DNA from: a virus
Length of the DNA stretch: 64,000 nucleotides
Strand: one strand, 5' to 3'
Virus record (IMG/VR): IMGVR_UViG_3300037493_003174
Coordinates: 1-64,000 of that record
A program made the translations under genes and the position numbers. The notes beneath the pieces were generated by a model that searched no databases, was not told where the DNA came from, and was given only the letters and a program-made list of their open reading frames with translations. Below are positions 48,401-56,642 of this stretch, piece after piece. Every line of letters starts with the position of its first letter. Positions within the stretch are counted from its first letter, which is position 1.

Positions 48401-51255
48401 ATCAGTTTGATAAAAAGACTGGTTTATCTAAAGATGACTCAAGAAAACTTAGATACTATGAAGAGTTTATTATTGGAAAAGGTTTAGCATCAAAGATGAC
48501 TCCTGAGCAGAAAAAAGAATATGTAAATTTATCTTCTAAAGCTAAAGCATTTGGTTTATCAGATACAGAAATTGCATATTTAAGAAATCAGTTTAGACAG
48601 TTGGCAGAAATGACCAATACCTTTGCTACTGATTATTATGTACAAGCCTTTAATACAGCACTTGGTACTAGCGATGTAGCACCAATTACTATTGACACAG
48701 CAGATGAGTGGATTAATGGTGATATGGTATTGGCAGCAAAGACTGGTAACTCAAGATTTTCAGAGTGGTTTGATAGAAATCATTATATGAAAAGAGCATA
48801 CAATCCTAAGACTGAGCAGTATGAAGACATGTACATTAGAACTAAAGCTTGGAGTGTAAGTAGACCATCTGATGAAAAGTACATGAAGAAAACTACTATT
48901 ATAGATCCATCAACAGGAAAAGAAATTCCAATCAATGGTGTACCCGTAGCTAAGTATTCATATACTAGAATTAAAGATGAGTATAGAACTGGATATAACC
49001 CAGTAACTAAGAAAGTAGAACTTGAAGTTGGTGTTCATATTGATAACCGTGGTAATTTTTTACCAAAAGAAGTTGCATTGAATGCTCCTAACTCAAAGTA
49101 CATGAATGAAAAGTACTATGAAATTAAGAGTAAAGGTGGACCACAATTTCATTTACTAGAAACTCTTAAAAAAGAAAGAATTAAAGCTCAAGAAAATTCA
49201 CCTTATGCCTCTAGATTATATTTAGACTTTCCAAGATTTAGAATCACTGAAAATTTAGAGTACAAACAATCTGGAAACTTAACAAAAGATATAAAGGATA
49301 AGAAGAGTGCAATAGTTGATTCAGCAAAAGCCTTAGTAAAACAAGTAGCTGATGATGCAGAAAGAGGAGCTAATTATATTGATAAATTCTTATTTGTTCC
49401 AACTGACTTACAAGGAAATCCAATTTCTAAAGTTCCAGTAAGAGGTTTATATAAACTTGACGTTAATGTAGTTTCTAAAAATGTATTAAAGTCTGAGTTA
49501 AATTACATGAACTCATTAGATATCCAGAAGGTATTAATAGAAGCAGAACCAACTGTAAAAGCATTGGTAGATGTACTTGGAGATCCTGAAAATGCTCTAG
49601 ATAAATTAAATATGGCCAGCTCTACTCTATCTAAAGCGCAAGATAAAGCTGCAGTATTCTTAAAGAGAGAAACAAACAACAGACTTCAAGTTGCAATAGA
49701 TGTTATGGATAGAACTTTCTATGGTCAGACTGTAAGTGAGTTTCAACAAGAAAATCCTGTCTTCTCAAAGTTTGTAAGAGGTTCTCTAGGTGCTGCATCA
49801 TTTGCATTCTATAACTTAAATCCAGTATCTACAATAAAGAATAAGTTAGGAATGAACTTTCAGAAAATGATTTTTACATCTGGAGGTAAGTTTATAAGCT
49901 TTCCATCTATTGCAAGAGGTAAAGTAAAAGCAACAAAAGTACTATTTGAATATGCTACTAAAGATGCTTATGCAAGAGGAGTTAAAGGTTTAGATATGCA
50001 GATAGCAGATGCATTTAATATGGCTCCAGGTAAAGCTAAACAAGAAATTGGTAAATCAGCTACAAATACAACTGTCAAAGAATTATTAGATGGAGCATGG
50101 ATGTACTCTGATAGAAAGCTTACTGAATTCCAGGGCTCATTAGAGTTAGGATATAGCATGCTTGACTGGCAAATGATAGATCAAATTCAACCAAATGGTG
50201 AGGTAACACAAATTAGATATGTAGATGCGTTTGAAACAGATGCTGATGGCATTGCAAAACTTAAAGCAGGAATCAATCCTGAATGGGGTATGAACTATGT
50301 TGATCATGTTGTAGAGGCTGGAGATACATTAGCTTCACTTGCTAAAAAATACAACATGACTGTTGAGGAGTTAGCAGCCAAAAATAAAATTGATGCAAAA
50401 GCTAGTCTTGAAGAAGATCAATCAATTATTATCTCAAGAAATGAGAAATTTAATATGATAAAACTTAGAATTGCTAGTGCAAACAAAAAGTTAAATGGTA
50501 CAGTAGAAGCAATTGAATCACCAACTGCTGAGAAGAATTTACTTTATGATGTATTTACTTTCTCAAGAAAGTTTGGTACAGGTATGTTCTTATCTAGATT
50601 CCAGACAGATTTGTCTAAAGAAAATAGATTTGGAGAAGTTTGGGATTGGGATTTGAATGAAACAACAAGAGGTAAATATATTACTTTCTTAAGTGGTTTA
50701 AATAACTTAATACGTGATGGTAAAAATTACTATCCAACTATGACTGATGATGAAAAGTCAGCATTTAGAGAAGTTATTTTTGAAGGTGTATCTTTATTCC
50801 TAATGGGTCTTGCAGTATCATTACTGTTTGGTTTTGATGGGGATGATGAAGACAGATTTAAAAAACTAAAAGAACGTGAAGAAAAATATGGTACAGCAGG
50901 TTGGTTAGCTAATCACATGTTGTATCAGTTAATCATGGTTCAAAAAGAAAATAGCACAATGATACCTTTACCTGGTATGGGTGCTGGTGACTGGTTAGAC
51001 TTTACTAAAACAAGTACTATAGCTATGGGACCAACATTAGAACTTTATCTTAAGATTACAAAAGATATGTACTATATTCTAACAGGAAATGATAAAGCAG
51101 TTTATAAACAAGAGGTTGGGCCATATGAATGGCAAGATGAAGGTCACTATAAATTATGGAATCACGTAGGATCAATCTTTGGATTATCTGGTAAAAACTT
51201 AAGTCCTTACTGGGCAATTAAGAAGAATGAAATATTTACTAATTTAAAAGGTTAA
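45412..51255 (+). CDS. Giant virion protein with zincin-like and LysM-like regions
   Basis: The protein has 1947 residues. HEFSH (191-195), with a later FKEEAIVTAMEM helix, gives a zincin-like metallopeptidase signature, parallel to the HEAWH domain of the RNAP protein. Residues about 200-1300 are largely helical and charged, with likely coiled coils. A LysM-like stretch begins near V1634 (VEAGDTLASLAKKYNMTVEE). A strongly hydrophobic segment near 1783-1810 (GVSLFLMGLAVSLLFGF) could span or enter a membrane. It is the last giant gene of the structural block, so it likely belongs to the ejected set. It may process other virion proteins or contact the cell wall; no experiment is implied. Confidence 0.65.
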   Translation: MPCPNKIRSNLFNEVLAKATPAKSMSIEGARELARTLNREYGASVVTVELGDVIEVNVSIPESLVNTYYASELAIEMRELAQAEKEARAMQREDAERAGVEYTDDYLKDEDLAEIFTEEQVQAARDQEIAMKLGQKFKNAFGIDYKIVSPSEAAIILKDSPTPFTVGTAGFFYGNQVYFVKGYFNSNSVMHEFSHPLIKGIQYQNPKLFENLYAQLATSANGQAAIQYVKDQYPELEEGTIRFKEEAIVTAMEMDAQMKLNNIKSDDSLFNKFIQNLLYALKKVLKALTNKVNLQKLDTTTTLDQLVDMMINEDFVIQDLNFQQSLFAEFKKETDQFLKELEEVTPKDLIKTIDKFHNEMSFQLGQLRNSPKKLKTELGKDGIDLIKNIRDYVKGYKTSGEVSDEELEVLIEALQKDERDLRLRSLAFINSLAELNVFARRIEKIMNDLRTSKAYQTEEGNQKIQYYKQFMERQVKFLRDVSKQIGLDPSNELSKKIYSIKGLMENNIEKAKDMTFDYVKDFLLDQTQVMQRNVKGNLVEKINDLLKIDGYNEADSQKIVQELLDKLDIDKQRNITEETLGLPNKTPRFKYYKKAIQNYNANKILEDTVDDYLRGHVKDLGMAGAMLNPLGNINDLFGSFVQYMRKKIADAEVQSQQEQMRFVQSLVPDLNALGYNPNDTSQLADLVLFVDKEGIVDEEGNYEEYEVYSYIDKFKNWRADKAKLQADLKKAKIKGDREAIKEAMQAMRDFERDHMVRRYKDKVFDVQNIWLQANVIYDPSSKKDIVISSDIALDAFTEKKEAIAELSTYNSSDFTTLEDLLEFTPSAAAKIRYNELFNLYDNDGNFKQGEELQRVLVRRHHREQSRKFNESVSNVERFQKDFDNFVNQELAGLGITYDSDPARYEAEVKKFLDKNTRIAYDDSYFQDRNRILDNIQKINDKAKGADISIRLAALYEQRSHIVNKVTDKDGEPNGTELPLDSLKRLKSLEEEIVDLQDQFDKKTGLSKDDSRKLRYYEEFIIGKGLASKMTPEQKKEYVNLSSKAKAFGLSDTEIAYLRNQFRQLAEMTNTFATDYYVQAFNTALGTSDVAPITIDTADEWINGDMVLAAKTGNSRFSEWFDRNHYMKRAYNPKTEQYEDMYIRTKAWSVSRPSDEKYMKKTTIIDPSTGKEIPINGVPVAKYSYTRIKDEYRTGYNPVTKKVELEVGVHIDNRGNFLPKEVALNAPNSKYMNEKYYEIKSKGGPQFHLLETLKKERIKAQENSPYASRLYLDFPRFRITENLEYKQSGNLTKDIKDKKSAIVDSAKALVKQVADDAERGANYIDKFLFVPTDLQGNPISKVPVRGLYKLDVNVVSKNVLKSELNYMNSLDIQKVLIEAEPTVKALVDVLGDPENALDKLNMASSTLSKAQDKAAVFLKRETNNRLQVAIDVMDRTFYGQTVSEFQQENPVFSKFVRGSLGAASFAFYNLNPVSTIKNKLGMNFQKMIFTSGGKFISFPSIARGKVKATKVLFEYATKDAYARGVKGLDMQIADAFNMAPGKAKQEIGKSATNTTVKELLDGAWMYSDRKLTEFQGSLELGYSMLDWQMIDQIQPNGEVTQIRYVDAFETDADGIAKLKAGINPEWGMNYVDHVVEAGDTLASLAKKYNMTVEELAAKNKIDAKASLEEDQSIIISRNEKFNMIKLRIASANKKLNGTVEAIESPTAEKNLLYDVFTFSRKFGTGMFLSRFQTDLSKENRFGEVWDWDLNETTRGKYITFLSGLNNLIRDGKNYYPTMTDDEKSAFREVIFEGVSLFLMGLAVSLLFGFDGDDEDRFKKLKEREEKYGTAGWLANHMLYQLIMVQKENSTMIPLPGMGAGDWLDFTKTSTIAMGPTLELYLKITKDMYYILTGNDKAVYKQEVGPYEWQDEGHYKLWNHVGSIFGLSGKNLSPYWAIKKNEIFTNLKG

Positions 51256-51257
51256 CA

Positions 51258-51401
51258 ATGGCAAAGGCAACAACAACAGCTTCAGCAAGAACTTATTCTA
51301 AGCCTAAGATTTCCCGTCCTGGGGTACATGCTAAAACTAAAATTAGCAAGTCTGCAAATTCAAAAAACTATAAGAAGTCTTATAGAGGACAGGGTAGGTA
51401 A
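51258..51401 (+). CDS. Small basic conserved protein, 47 aa
   Basis: The ORF starts 2 bases after the stop of the 1947-aa gene. The product is strongly basic (KPKISRPGVHAKTK, then SKNYKKSYRGQGR) with no acidic residue. I recall closely similar short proteins ending in KNYKK.Y.GQG in crAss-like phages at the same position. The charge suggests nucleic-acid binding or virion packing. It ends 20 bases before the converging minus-strand gene and just ahead of its terminator hairpin. Confidence 0.7.
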   Translation: MAKATTTASARTYSKPKISRPGVHAKTKISKSANSKNYKKSYRGQGR

Positions 51402-51433
51402 GAAAAAAAAAGGGGGACTATTACAGTCCCCCT
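51402..51433 (-). terminator. Terminator at the convergence of the two gene blocks
   Basis: AGGGGGACT (51411-51419) pairs with AGTCCCCCT (51425-51433) around a 5-base loop. In minus-strand direction a run of nine or more T follows. The TAA of the 126-aa gene lies partly in the loop. The hairpin could also slow plus-strand transcripts, but no T tract follows in that direction. Confidence 0.85.
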
Positions 51434-51801
51434 AGCTCTATGTCAAGTAATTGACAAAATAATCTTTTTGTTTCAGCTTCTACAGCTTCTTTTGGCCATT
51501 TTTGAATAGTGTCTCCAGAATGAATAGTATCAAATCCAAATACCCACCAATCTTTTGGTGCACGTTTACCATCTCCAAAATCATTATAAGTAATACCACC
51601 ATTAACATTCAAAGTCTGAACTAAATTTATTAGTTTTGTAACATCATCTCCATGCATAAAGTCTAAATTACCTAGATGCAAAGGATGTGTTGGAGGTATT
51701 GCAACATAACCACTACCCCAACCTCTTTCAAAAAATATATCAGCACTTACAGTTGTAGTCATATACTTACGTTTGTTATTTTCAATTACAAACCAAATCA
51801 T
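51421..51801 (-). CDS. Conserved phage protein of unknown function, 126 aa
   Basis: The segment GWGSGYVAIPPTHPLH and the aromatic-rich WWVFGFDTIHSGD are conserved-looking blocks I associate with phage hypothetical proteins. No catalytic motif is recognised. The chosen start overlaps the stop of the upstream gene (ATGA), which favours it over the internal Met at residue 14 (MTTTVSADIFF). It is the last gene of its unit, and its stop codon lies in the terminator hairpin. Confidence 0.6.
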   Translation of the reverse strand: MIWFVIENNKRKYMTTTVSADIFFERGWGSGYVAIPPTHPLHLGNLDFMHGDDVTKLINLVQTLNVNGGITYNDFGDGKRAPKDWWVFGFDTIHSGDTIQKWPKEAVEAETKRLFCQLLDIELGGL

Positions 51802-51989
51802 TCTTCATCAATTTCTTCACAACAATCACATTCTTCTTCATCATGAACTCCATATTGATTATCAAACCATTCTCTGGCTTCTTGTTTACTTGGATACTCA
51901 TGTGAACCTGATTCAATAATTGATTCTGCACCTGCTAGGTATGCTTCAATCATTGATTTACGGAAGGCAATTGGATGCACGTTAGTCAA
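51798..51989 (-). CDS. Small acidic protein with Cys tail, 63 aa
   Basis: This is a short acidic protein. The C-terminal stretch EEECDCCEEIDEE places three Cys among acidic residues and might bind a metal. The N-terminal half looks helical (FRKSMIEAYLAGAESIIESG). It overlaps both neighbours: 8 bases with the pyrophosphohydrolase gene and 4 with the 126-aa gene. Function unknown. Confidence 0.55.
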   Translation of the reverse strand: MTNVHPIAFRKSMIEAYLAGAESIIESGSHEYPSKQEAREWFDNQYGVHDEEECDCCEEIDEE

Positions 51990-52368
51990 CTTTAATAAAT
52001 TTTGTTAAGTCAGGTTTGAAGTATCCGGGCCCTTTAAGAATCTTTCCATCTTCTCTCAAGATTGGTTTACCATCTTCACCAAGCTTACTCATGTTACTTG
52101 ATTGAATCTCATCAAATACATCTTCTATTATATGTTGCATACCATGTCTAAGTATTGTACCACATAAGATGTATAACTGATCTCCTAGAGCATCAGCTAT
52201 GTCTATTAGAGATTTTTCATCACAAGCATCCAAATACTCATCATTTTCTTCTTGCATTAAAGCATGTCTGAGTTCATACTCATCTGCTTTTAACTTTCTT
52301 GGACTAGTACCATCATTTTGTCCAAATGCTTTGTGGAATGCGGCCACTGCTAATAATTGTTTTTTCAT
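51982..52368 (-). CDS. MazG-like nucleotide pyrophosphohydrolase
   Basis: The protein has 128 residues. The helical core holds E40-E41-x-x-E44 (MQEENDEY) and D56-I-A-D-A-L-G-D63 (DIADALGDQLY), the paired metal-binding motifs of all-alpha NTP pyrophosphohydrolases (MazG/PRA-PH type). The family hydrolyses (d)NTPs to monophosphates and pyrophosphate. A phage copy may adjust dNTP pools or lower (p)ppGpp-like alarm signals; which one cannot be told here. It follows a terminator and has a TATCTTTA element 17 bases before its ATG, close to the Bacteroidota TAnnTTTG box. Confidence 0.7.
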   Translation of the reverse strand: MKKQLLAVAAFHKAFGQNDGTSPRKLKADEYELRHALMQEENDEYLDACDEKSLIDIADALGDQLYILCGTILRHGMQHIIEDVFDEIQSSNMSKLGEDGKPILREDGKILKGPGYFKPDLTKFIKVD

Positions 52369-52369
52369 A

Positions 52370-52385
52370 GGTGTAAAGATAAAAA
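52370..52385 (-). promoter_or_regulatory. Possible Bacteroidota-type promoter element
   Basis: On the minus strand, TATCTTTAC lies just before the pyrophosphohydrolase ATG and right after the terminator T tract. It fits the host TAnnTTTG box imperfectly (last base A). The upstream TTTG box is not convincing, so confidence is low. Confidence 0.25.
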
Positions 52386-52413
52386 AAAAGGAGAAACAAT
52401 GTGTCTCTCCTTT
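52381..52413 (-). terminator. Rho-independent terminator
   Basis: In minus-strand direction AAAGGAGA pairs with TCTCCTTT (52106+300 region: arms at 52406-52413 and 52387-52394) with a loop of 11 bases, followed by a run of T. It ends the polymerase/DUF932-like unit. Confidence 0.75.
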
Positions 52414-52451
52414 AATTGATAACTATTGTATTCCCTGTAACTACAGGCTCA

Positions 52452-54041
52452 TTAGAAGAAGTCTGGGGTGTTATCAACTCCATCATCTTCTAGATCATTA
52501 GATCCAAAATCTAAATCAAAATCAGAAGAGTTATCTTCTTTAACTTCAGCTACAGCTTCTTTAAGATCTAAGTCAGCTTCTTGTTGTTCTTCTAAAGGTA
52601 CAACATATAAAGCTTCTTCAGCTTCAAATAATGCATGTTCTTCTGGTGTTGGTTCCAAAGTAGGAGCAGCAATTGGAATAAGAATTTGATCCATGATCAT
52701 GTCCTCTTCTTCATCACTAACAAAGTCTTCTACCACAACAGGAACTATAAAAGTATTACCTGCAACATCAGTATAAGTTACTATTTCATCATTAACAAAA
52801 GCTGACTTGTCTTCAGTAACTTCTAGAATGATTTCTTCTGACTGGTGCAAATCTATATCAAAATCAGACCCTTCTTGCACCACTATAGGTTCTACTTCTT
52901 TTAAAGTAAAATTACCTGCTACATCAGGAGCTACCCAAGTAACTTGAGACATATCAACATCTGAAGCATCAATTTCTGGTGCATTCATCAGAGCATCCAT
53001 AATTTCTTCAGGTGCTTTAACTCCAGATAATTGAGCCATAGCAAAAGTATCTTCTTCAAGTTCATTTTGAAGTTCAAGTTCTCTAGCATTCATAAAAGTA
53101 GTTTCAGCTAAATGAAGTTCAGCTGCTAATTCTTCAGGTTCACCTTCAATCTCAGCTACTCTTTGTGCATACTCTTCATCAGATTCAATATGGATTTGAA
53201 TTTCTTCAACTTCAGCAATCTGATCAAGTAAGTTAGTCTGATTAGGAATAACATATAAAGGATCTACTTCTTCTTCTACTGGTGCACTAATAGCTATAAC
53301 TGGTGCAATAACTGGTTGAGGTGGTGCATTAAAGTTACCCACAGTACTAATAAAGTAATGTAAGATTCTTTGATCTTCCATCCAGGTACGCGGGTGAGAA
53401 TGCTGTAAGGCAATAGTCACATAATTGTAGAAAGCCCAAAGACTGTTACTATCTTCATATACATGACTTGGTCTATCCATTTGACTACGGATGATACTTG
53501 CCTGCTCAGTAGTAAGAATCTGATATTCAGCAAAAAGGATACCCAATAACTGAGCTTGCTTTCTTTTATTCAAACTAATACCAGTCATTATAGCTTTGTC
53601 AGCTACAAGTTGATTATAATACATGTGAGCATTAGCTACTTGGTCATCAATAGTTGCTGTAGTTTCTACATCTGCAGTACCTACATGTTTTCTTGTCCAA
53701 GTTCCAATATCTCCGGATGTCATAACAGTTCCTGTCTGGTTGATATAAGCACCAATCAAACATTTAAACTTAACTTGTTTGTTGTAACTATTAGTCCAAG
53801 CAAACATCATTGATAGATCAGGATCATTGTTGTATTGTAACTTATAAATCCCTTGAGCAATTTGCCCGTCAGCAGTACATCTGTACTCTTCTTCTGTAAT
53901 CACAAAGCCAGCATTTGCTAAAGCTTGAAATGAATGATCAATAACAAACTGGTGAGTAATTACAGTGTAACTAGCAGCATGTTGTGGTAAAGGCACACTA
54001 ATTAAGTGAGCTCTTGTACATTCTTGAATTTTCTTTGGCAT
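52452..54041 (-). CDS. DUF932-like conserved protein with acidic SSB-like tail
   Basis: The protein has 529 residues. Residues 1-240 (YRCTADGQIAQGIYKLQY, MMFAWTNSYNKQVKFKC, SGDIGTWTRKHVGTAD, HPRTWMEDQRILHYFI) resemble DUF932-like phage proteins and a protein I recall as conserved near crAss-like replication genes. Residues about 250-529 are very acidic and low in complexity, and end in DDGVDNTPDFF, an acidic tail with final aromatics like the C-terminal tips of SSB proteins. The gene starts one base after the stop of the DNA polymerase gene, which argues for a role in replication, perhaps in binding DNA or recruiting proteins. The function is inferred. Confidence 0.55.
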   Translation of the reverse strand: MPKKIQECTRAHLISVPLPQHAASYTVITHQFVIDHSFQALANAGFVITEEEYRCTADGQIAQGIYKLQYNNDPDLSMMFAWTNSYNKQVKFKCLIGAYINQTGTVMTSGDIGTWTRKHVGTADVETTATIDDQVANAHMYYNQLVADKAIMTGISLNKRKQAQLLGILFAEYQILTTEQASIIRSQMDRPSHVYEDSNSLWAFYNYVTIALQHSHPRTWMEDQRILHYFISTVGNFNAPPQPVIAPVIAISAPVEEEVDPLYVIPNQTNLLDQIAEVEEIQIHIESDEEYAQRVAEIEGEPEELAAELHLAETTFMNARELELQNELEEDTFAMAQLSGVKAPEEIMDALMNAPEIDASDVDMSQVTWVAPDVAGNFTLKEVEPIVVQEGSDFDIDLHQSEEIILEVTEDKSAFVNDEIVTYTDVAGNTFIVPVVVEDFVSDEEEDMIMDQILIPIAAPTLEPTPEEHALFEAEEALYVVPLEEQQEADLDLKEAVAEVKEDNSSDFDLDFGSNDLEDDGVDNTPDFF

Positions 54042-54042
54042 A

Positions 54043-56121
54043 TTAAAATAAACTTAATTGGTTTCTATTAGGCTCTAAAGAGTTAATCTCTTTCCTAATT
54101 TTTTGTAAATAAAAATCATAATTAATGTTGTAATCAGAAAAAGGTCTTTCTTCATGATCAATATAAACTGTTTGCATCCACGGACCAGATTCAATCTGAA
54201 TTTCCCTGCCATCTAGCAAGTTAGTTTTAATAATCTTTGACCCAGCGTTAGATATAAAATATCTAAGTGTATTTTGTATAGGTATTGCTGTATAGGAACC
54301 TCCTATTTTTGGTGCTATATACATAAATATTCCATTAGTAGTTCCACCATTATTAGCTTCTTTATAATCAGAATCACTTCTTACCCAGTTATCATCTGAC
54401 CAAGATTGTTCATAGCCATTTGCTAATAAATAATCTTTTTGTTGTTGAAGAGTATACTTAAGATATTCAGGATCTATTTCTGGTTTAATTAAATGTTCTA
54501 CAAATTTCCAATCTCCTTTAATCTTGACACCACCACAAAAATCAAATATATTTGTGTTAGCTTTAACAAAGTCTTCTGGTTTTATACCTTCTACAAAATA
54601 TGCATGCAAAGCTTTAGGTATAATTAAGAAGCTCTTGTTTTTATGAAGAGCTAAATTATCAAACTCAAATCTACCTTTACATTTAGACTTTCCATCTTCA
54701 GTAACAGCAATATAATTATTCACATCACCAAGAATAATCTTAGAATATGTATCATGCTCAAGCTGGAGATTAGTAATCTTTTCCCAACGTGCACAGATAT
54801 CCATGTACTGAGCAACATATTTTCTTGGAATTAGTGTCTCAACACCATCTGTATTTTGCATAAGTGGAATAGCTCCAGGAATCTCTTCACAAATCATTTC
54901 ATACAACATTGACAAAGTAAGCTGCCCATTAATTGTAATTCTCATTGTAAATTCAGGATCATATAGGAAACTATTTTCATCATTACTTAACCCATAGGTT
55001 GAGTTTAAAATAATCTTGTACACATAATTCTTGGGATCTTTCTTAGGAATCTTCTTTCTTTCTTCAAAAAACCATTCATACAGATTACAAAACTCTTCTT
55101 GTGGCAAATGACCCGGAGCCCACCCATTTCTAATTGCTAGATTTGGATAGAATGATGTAACATCACTTGTCATAATGACCATGTCAGAATCAGATTCATA
55201 AAGTCTACTATCTCTTGCTCCATGAATACCACCTAGACCATAATCAGTCTTTACTCCGTGATACTGTACAGAATACTTAAACCCTCCCTTAGTTTCACCA
55301 GGATAGATAATTACTTCTTGAAATTTCTTAAGTAAGTTTTCAAAAGTAGCAGTACTAAACTTTATATAAGGCAAGATAATGTCTTTTACAACAATCCTTT
55401 CTCTATAAGTCCTCATCTGTTTGAGATCATATTTCTTAATCCCAGTTTCTTTACTTAAGAAATGAAGAAACAATTCTTTAGATATCCTTGGCTCAGAAGC
55501 AGAGAACAAATCAATATTATATTCTTCAGTTAAAGTCTTTCTTAAAGAAATTTGTTCTTTACTCAAGAACATAATTTGCTTAGTAGACTTAACATCATTA
55601 ATACAATACTTGATGATCTCAGGAATCTGATCAGCTCTAATGTCAGAACTATGATGGATAGGCATGTCAATGATATTCTTCCAATCCATGCTAAACTGAA
55701 TCCACTTTAATGAACTTCTCTTAGCCGGATTATCCCAGTGATTAAGCTTAAATACATCTACCTGTCTGATCTGGAGATCTCTTGGACTAAATTCTAGAAA
55801 CTCTCCTTCATTTTGTCTTCTAATAATATCCTGAACCTTACCATAGATAAACTCAGCAATTTCATCACCATCCATTTCCATCAACTGTTCCTTGTTCCGT
55901 AGAACATGTTCAGTTACCTGACTATCAAATCCAAGTCCGTTATAGCTTACATGCCATTCATTCATAGCAATATTCCTTTCAAGGAAACCTACCAATTCAA
56001 TAATCTGATTTTTACTTTTGTGGATTACAAAAATTTCTTGTTCTTCAGATTGAACTTCCTCAAACACTGCTAAAAAACAGTTGCTTAAAGTTTCATAATC
56101 CATCACGTAATGTTTTCTCAT
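54043..56121 (-). CDS. Family B DNA polymerase with 3'-5' exonuclease
   Basis: The protein has 692 residues. Exonuclease motifs: D8-x-E10 (VMDYETLSN), N61...F65-D66 (YNGLGFDSQ) and Y172...D176 (YCINDVKST). Polymerase motif A is D320-V-T-S-F-Y-P326, motif B is K369-x3-N373-S-x-Y376-G377, and motif C is N423-T-D425-G. The usual first Asp of DTD is Asn, while the Asp known to be catalytic in family B enzymes (D425) is kept. The protein ends in QLSLF, a canonical sliding-clamp binding motif. No terminal-protein-primed TPR domains were recognised. It is short for a family B enzyme, so it may have a compact form. It heads the unit with the DUF932-like gene. Confidence 0.9.
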   Translation of the reverse strand: MRKHYVMDYETLSNCFLAVFEEVQSEEQEIFVIHKSKNQIIELVGFLERNIAMNEWHVSYNGLGFDSQVTEHVLRNKEQLMEMDGDEIAEFIYGKVQDIIRRQNEGEFLEFSPRDLQIRQVDVFKLNHWDNPAKRSSLKWIQFSMDWKNIIDMPIHHSSDIRADQIPEIIKYCINDVKSTKQIMFLSKEQISLRKTLTEEYNIDLFSASEPRISKELFLHFLSKETGIKKYDLKQMRTYRERIVVKDIILPYIKFSTATFENLLKKFQEVIIYPGETKGGFKYSVQYHGVKTDYGLGGIHGARDSRLYESDSDMVIMTSDVTSFYPNLAIRNGWAPGHLPQEEFCNLYEWFFEERKKIPKKDPKNYVYKIILNSTYGLSNDENSFLYDPEFTMRITINGQLTLSMLYEMICEEIPGAIPLMQNTDGVETLIPRKYVAQYMDICARWEKITNLQLEHDTYSKIILGDVNNYIAVTEDGKSKCKGRFEFDNLALHKNKSFLIIPKALHAYFVEGIKPEDFVKANTNIFDFCGGVKIKGDWKFVEHLIKPEIDPEYLKYTLQQQKDYLLANGYEQSWSDDNWVRSDSDYKEANNGGTTNGIFMYIAPKIGGSYTAIPIQNTLRYFISNAGSKIIKTNLLDGREIQIESGPWMQTVYIDHEERPFSDYNINYDFYLQKIRKEINSLEPNRNQLSLF

Positions 56122-56154
56122 AGACTAGTTCAGTTAAGCTGTTCCCCCTTTTAA

Positions 56155-56195
56155 TTAATAAAAAAGAGGGAGTGCCTGTAGCTCACTCCCTCTCT
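56155..56195 (-). terminator. Rho-independent terminator
   Basis: In minus-strand direction AGAGGGAGTG (from 56193 down) pairs perfectly over 10 bases with CACTCCCTCT (to 56165), with a 9-base loop and a following TTTTT tract. It ends the 133-aa gene and separates it from the DNA polymerase gene. Confidence 0.9.
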
Positions 56196-56214
56196 GTGTA
56201 AAACAAAAGACTAA

Positions 56215-56616
56215 TTACTTAGTCTCCTTCTTTACCTTTTCTGCCAAGGTAGTAGCAGTAAAGAATTTTTTATAGTCAAATGTTTTAGCATTAATTGCAA
56301 ACAAGTTAACTAACTCATGCACTGCTGCCATATCTTCAACATAAAACTCTTGGAAAGTTTCAATCTTTGCTCTCTCTTCTCTAACTTGTCTACCATTAGG
56401 TCTTTGAACTTTAGTTGCCATTGGATCACCATTGTCATCTAATCTAGGCAACATGTGCAAAGTTGTCTTAGTAATTTTAGAGATTATCACAAATACTTTA
56501 GTATCTGGATCCATAATACATTCTACGTAAGGACATATGTCTGAAGTAGGAATCATTCTGAAAGTTTGCTTGTCATTCCAAGTTGCTTGGACAAGCATCA
56601 TAGTGTTTTCACTCAT
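56215..56616 (-). CDS. Conserved crAss-like protein of unknown function, 133 aa
   Basis: The N-terminal half is beta-rich (TWNDKQTFRMIPTSD, CIMDPDTKVFVIISK, TLHMLPRLDDNGDP) and the C-terminal half helical (IETFQEFYVEDMAAVHELV). I recall a similar protein with the TF.MIP.. and LP.LDDNGDP blocks in crAss-like genomes close to replication genes. No catalytic motif is seen. It is followed by a strong terminator, which suggests high expression as the last gene of its unit. A DNA-binding accessory protein is possible but not supported by a motif. Confidence 0.6.
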   Translation of the reverse strand: MSENTMMLVQATWNDKQTFRMIPTSDICPYVECIMDPDTKVFVIISKITKTTLHMLPRLDDNGDPMATKVQRPNGRQVREERAKIETFQEFYVEDMAAVHELVNLFAINAKTFDYKKFFTATTLAEKVKKETK

Positions 56617-56642
56617 TTTATTGGTTTTTAATTTCTACAAAG

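Noticed and set aside
52199-52501. Plus-strand frame across the pyrophosphohydrolase gene and its terminator
   Set aside because: Crosses a terminator hairpin and is antisense to a gene with clear MazG motifs.
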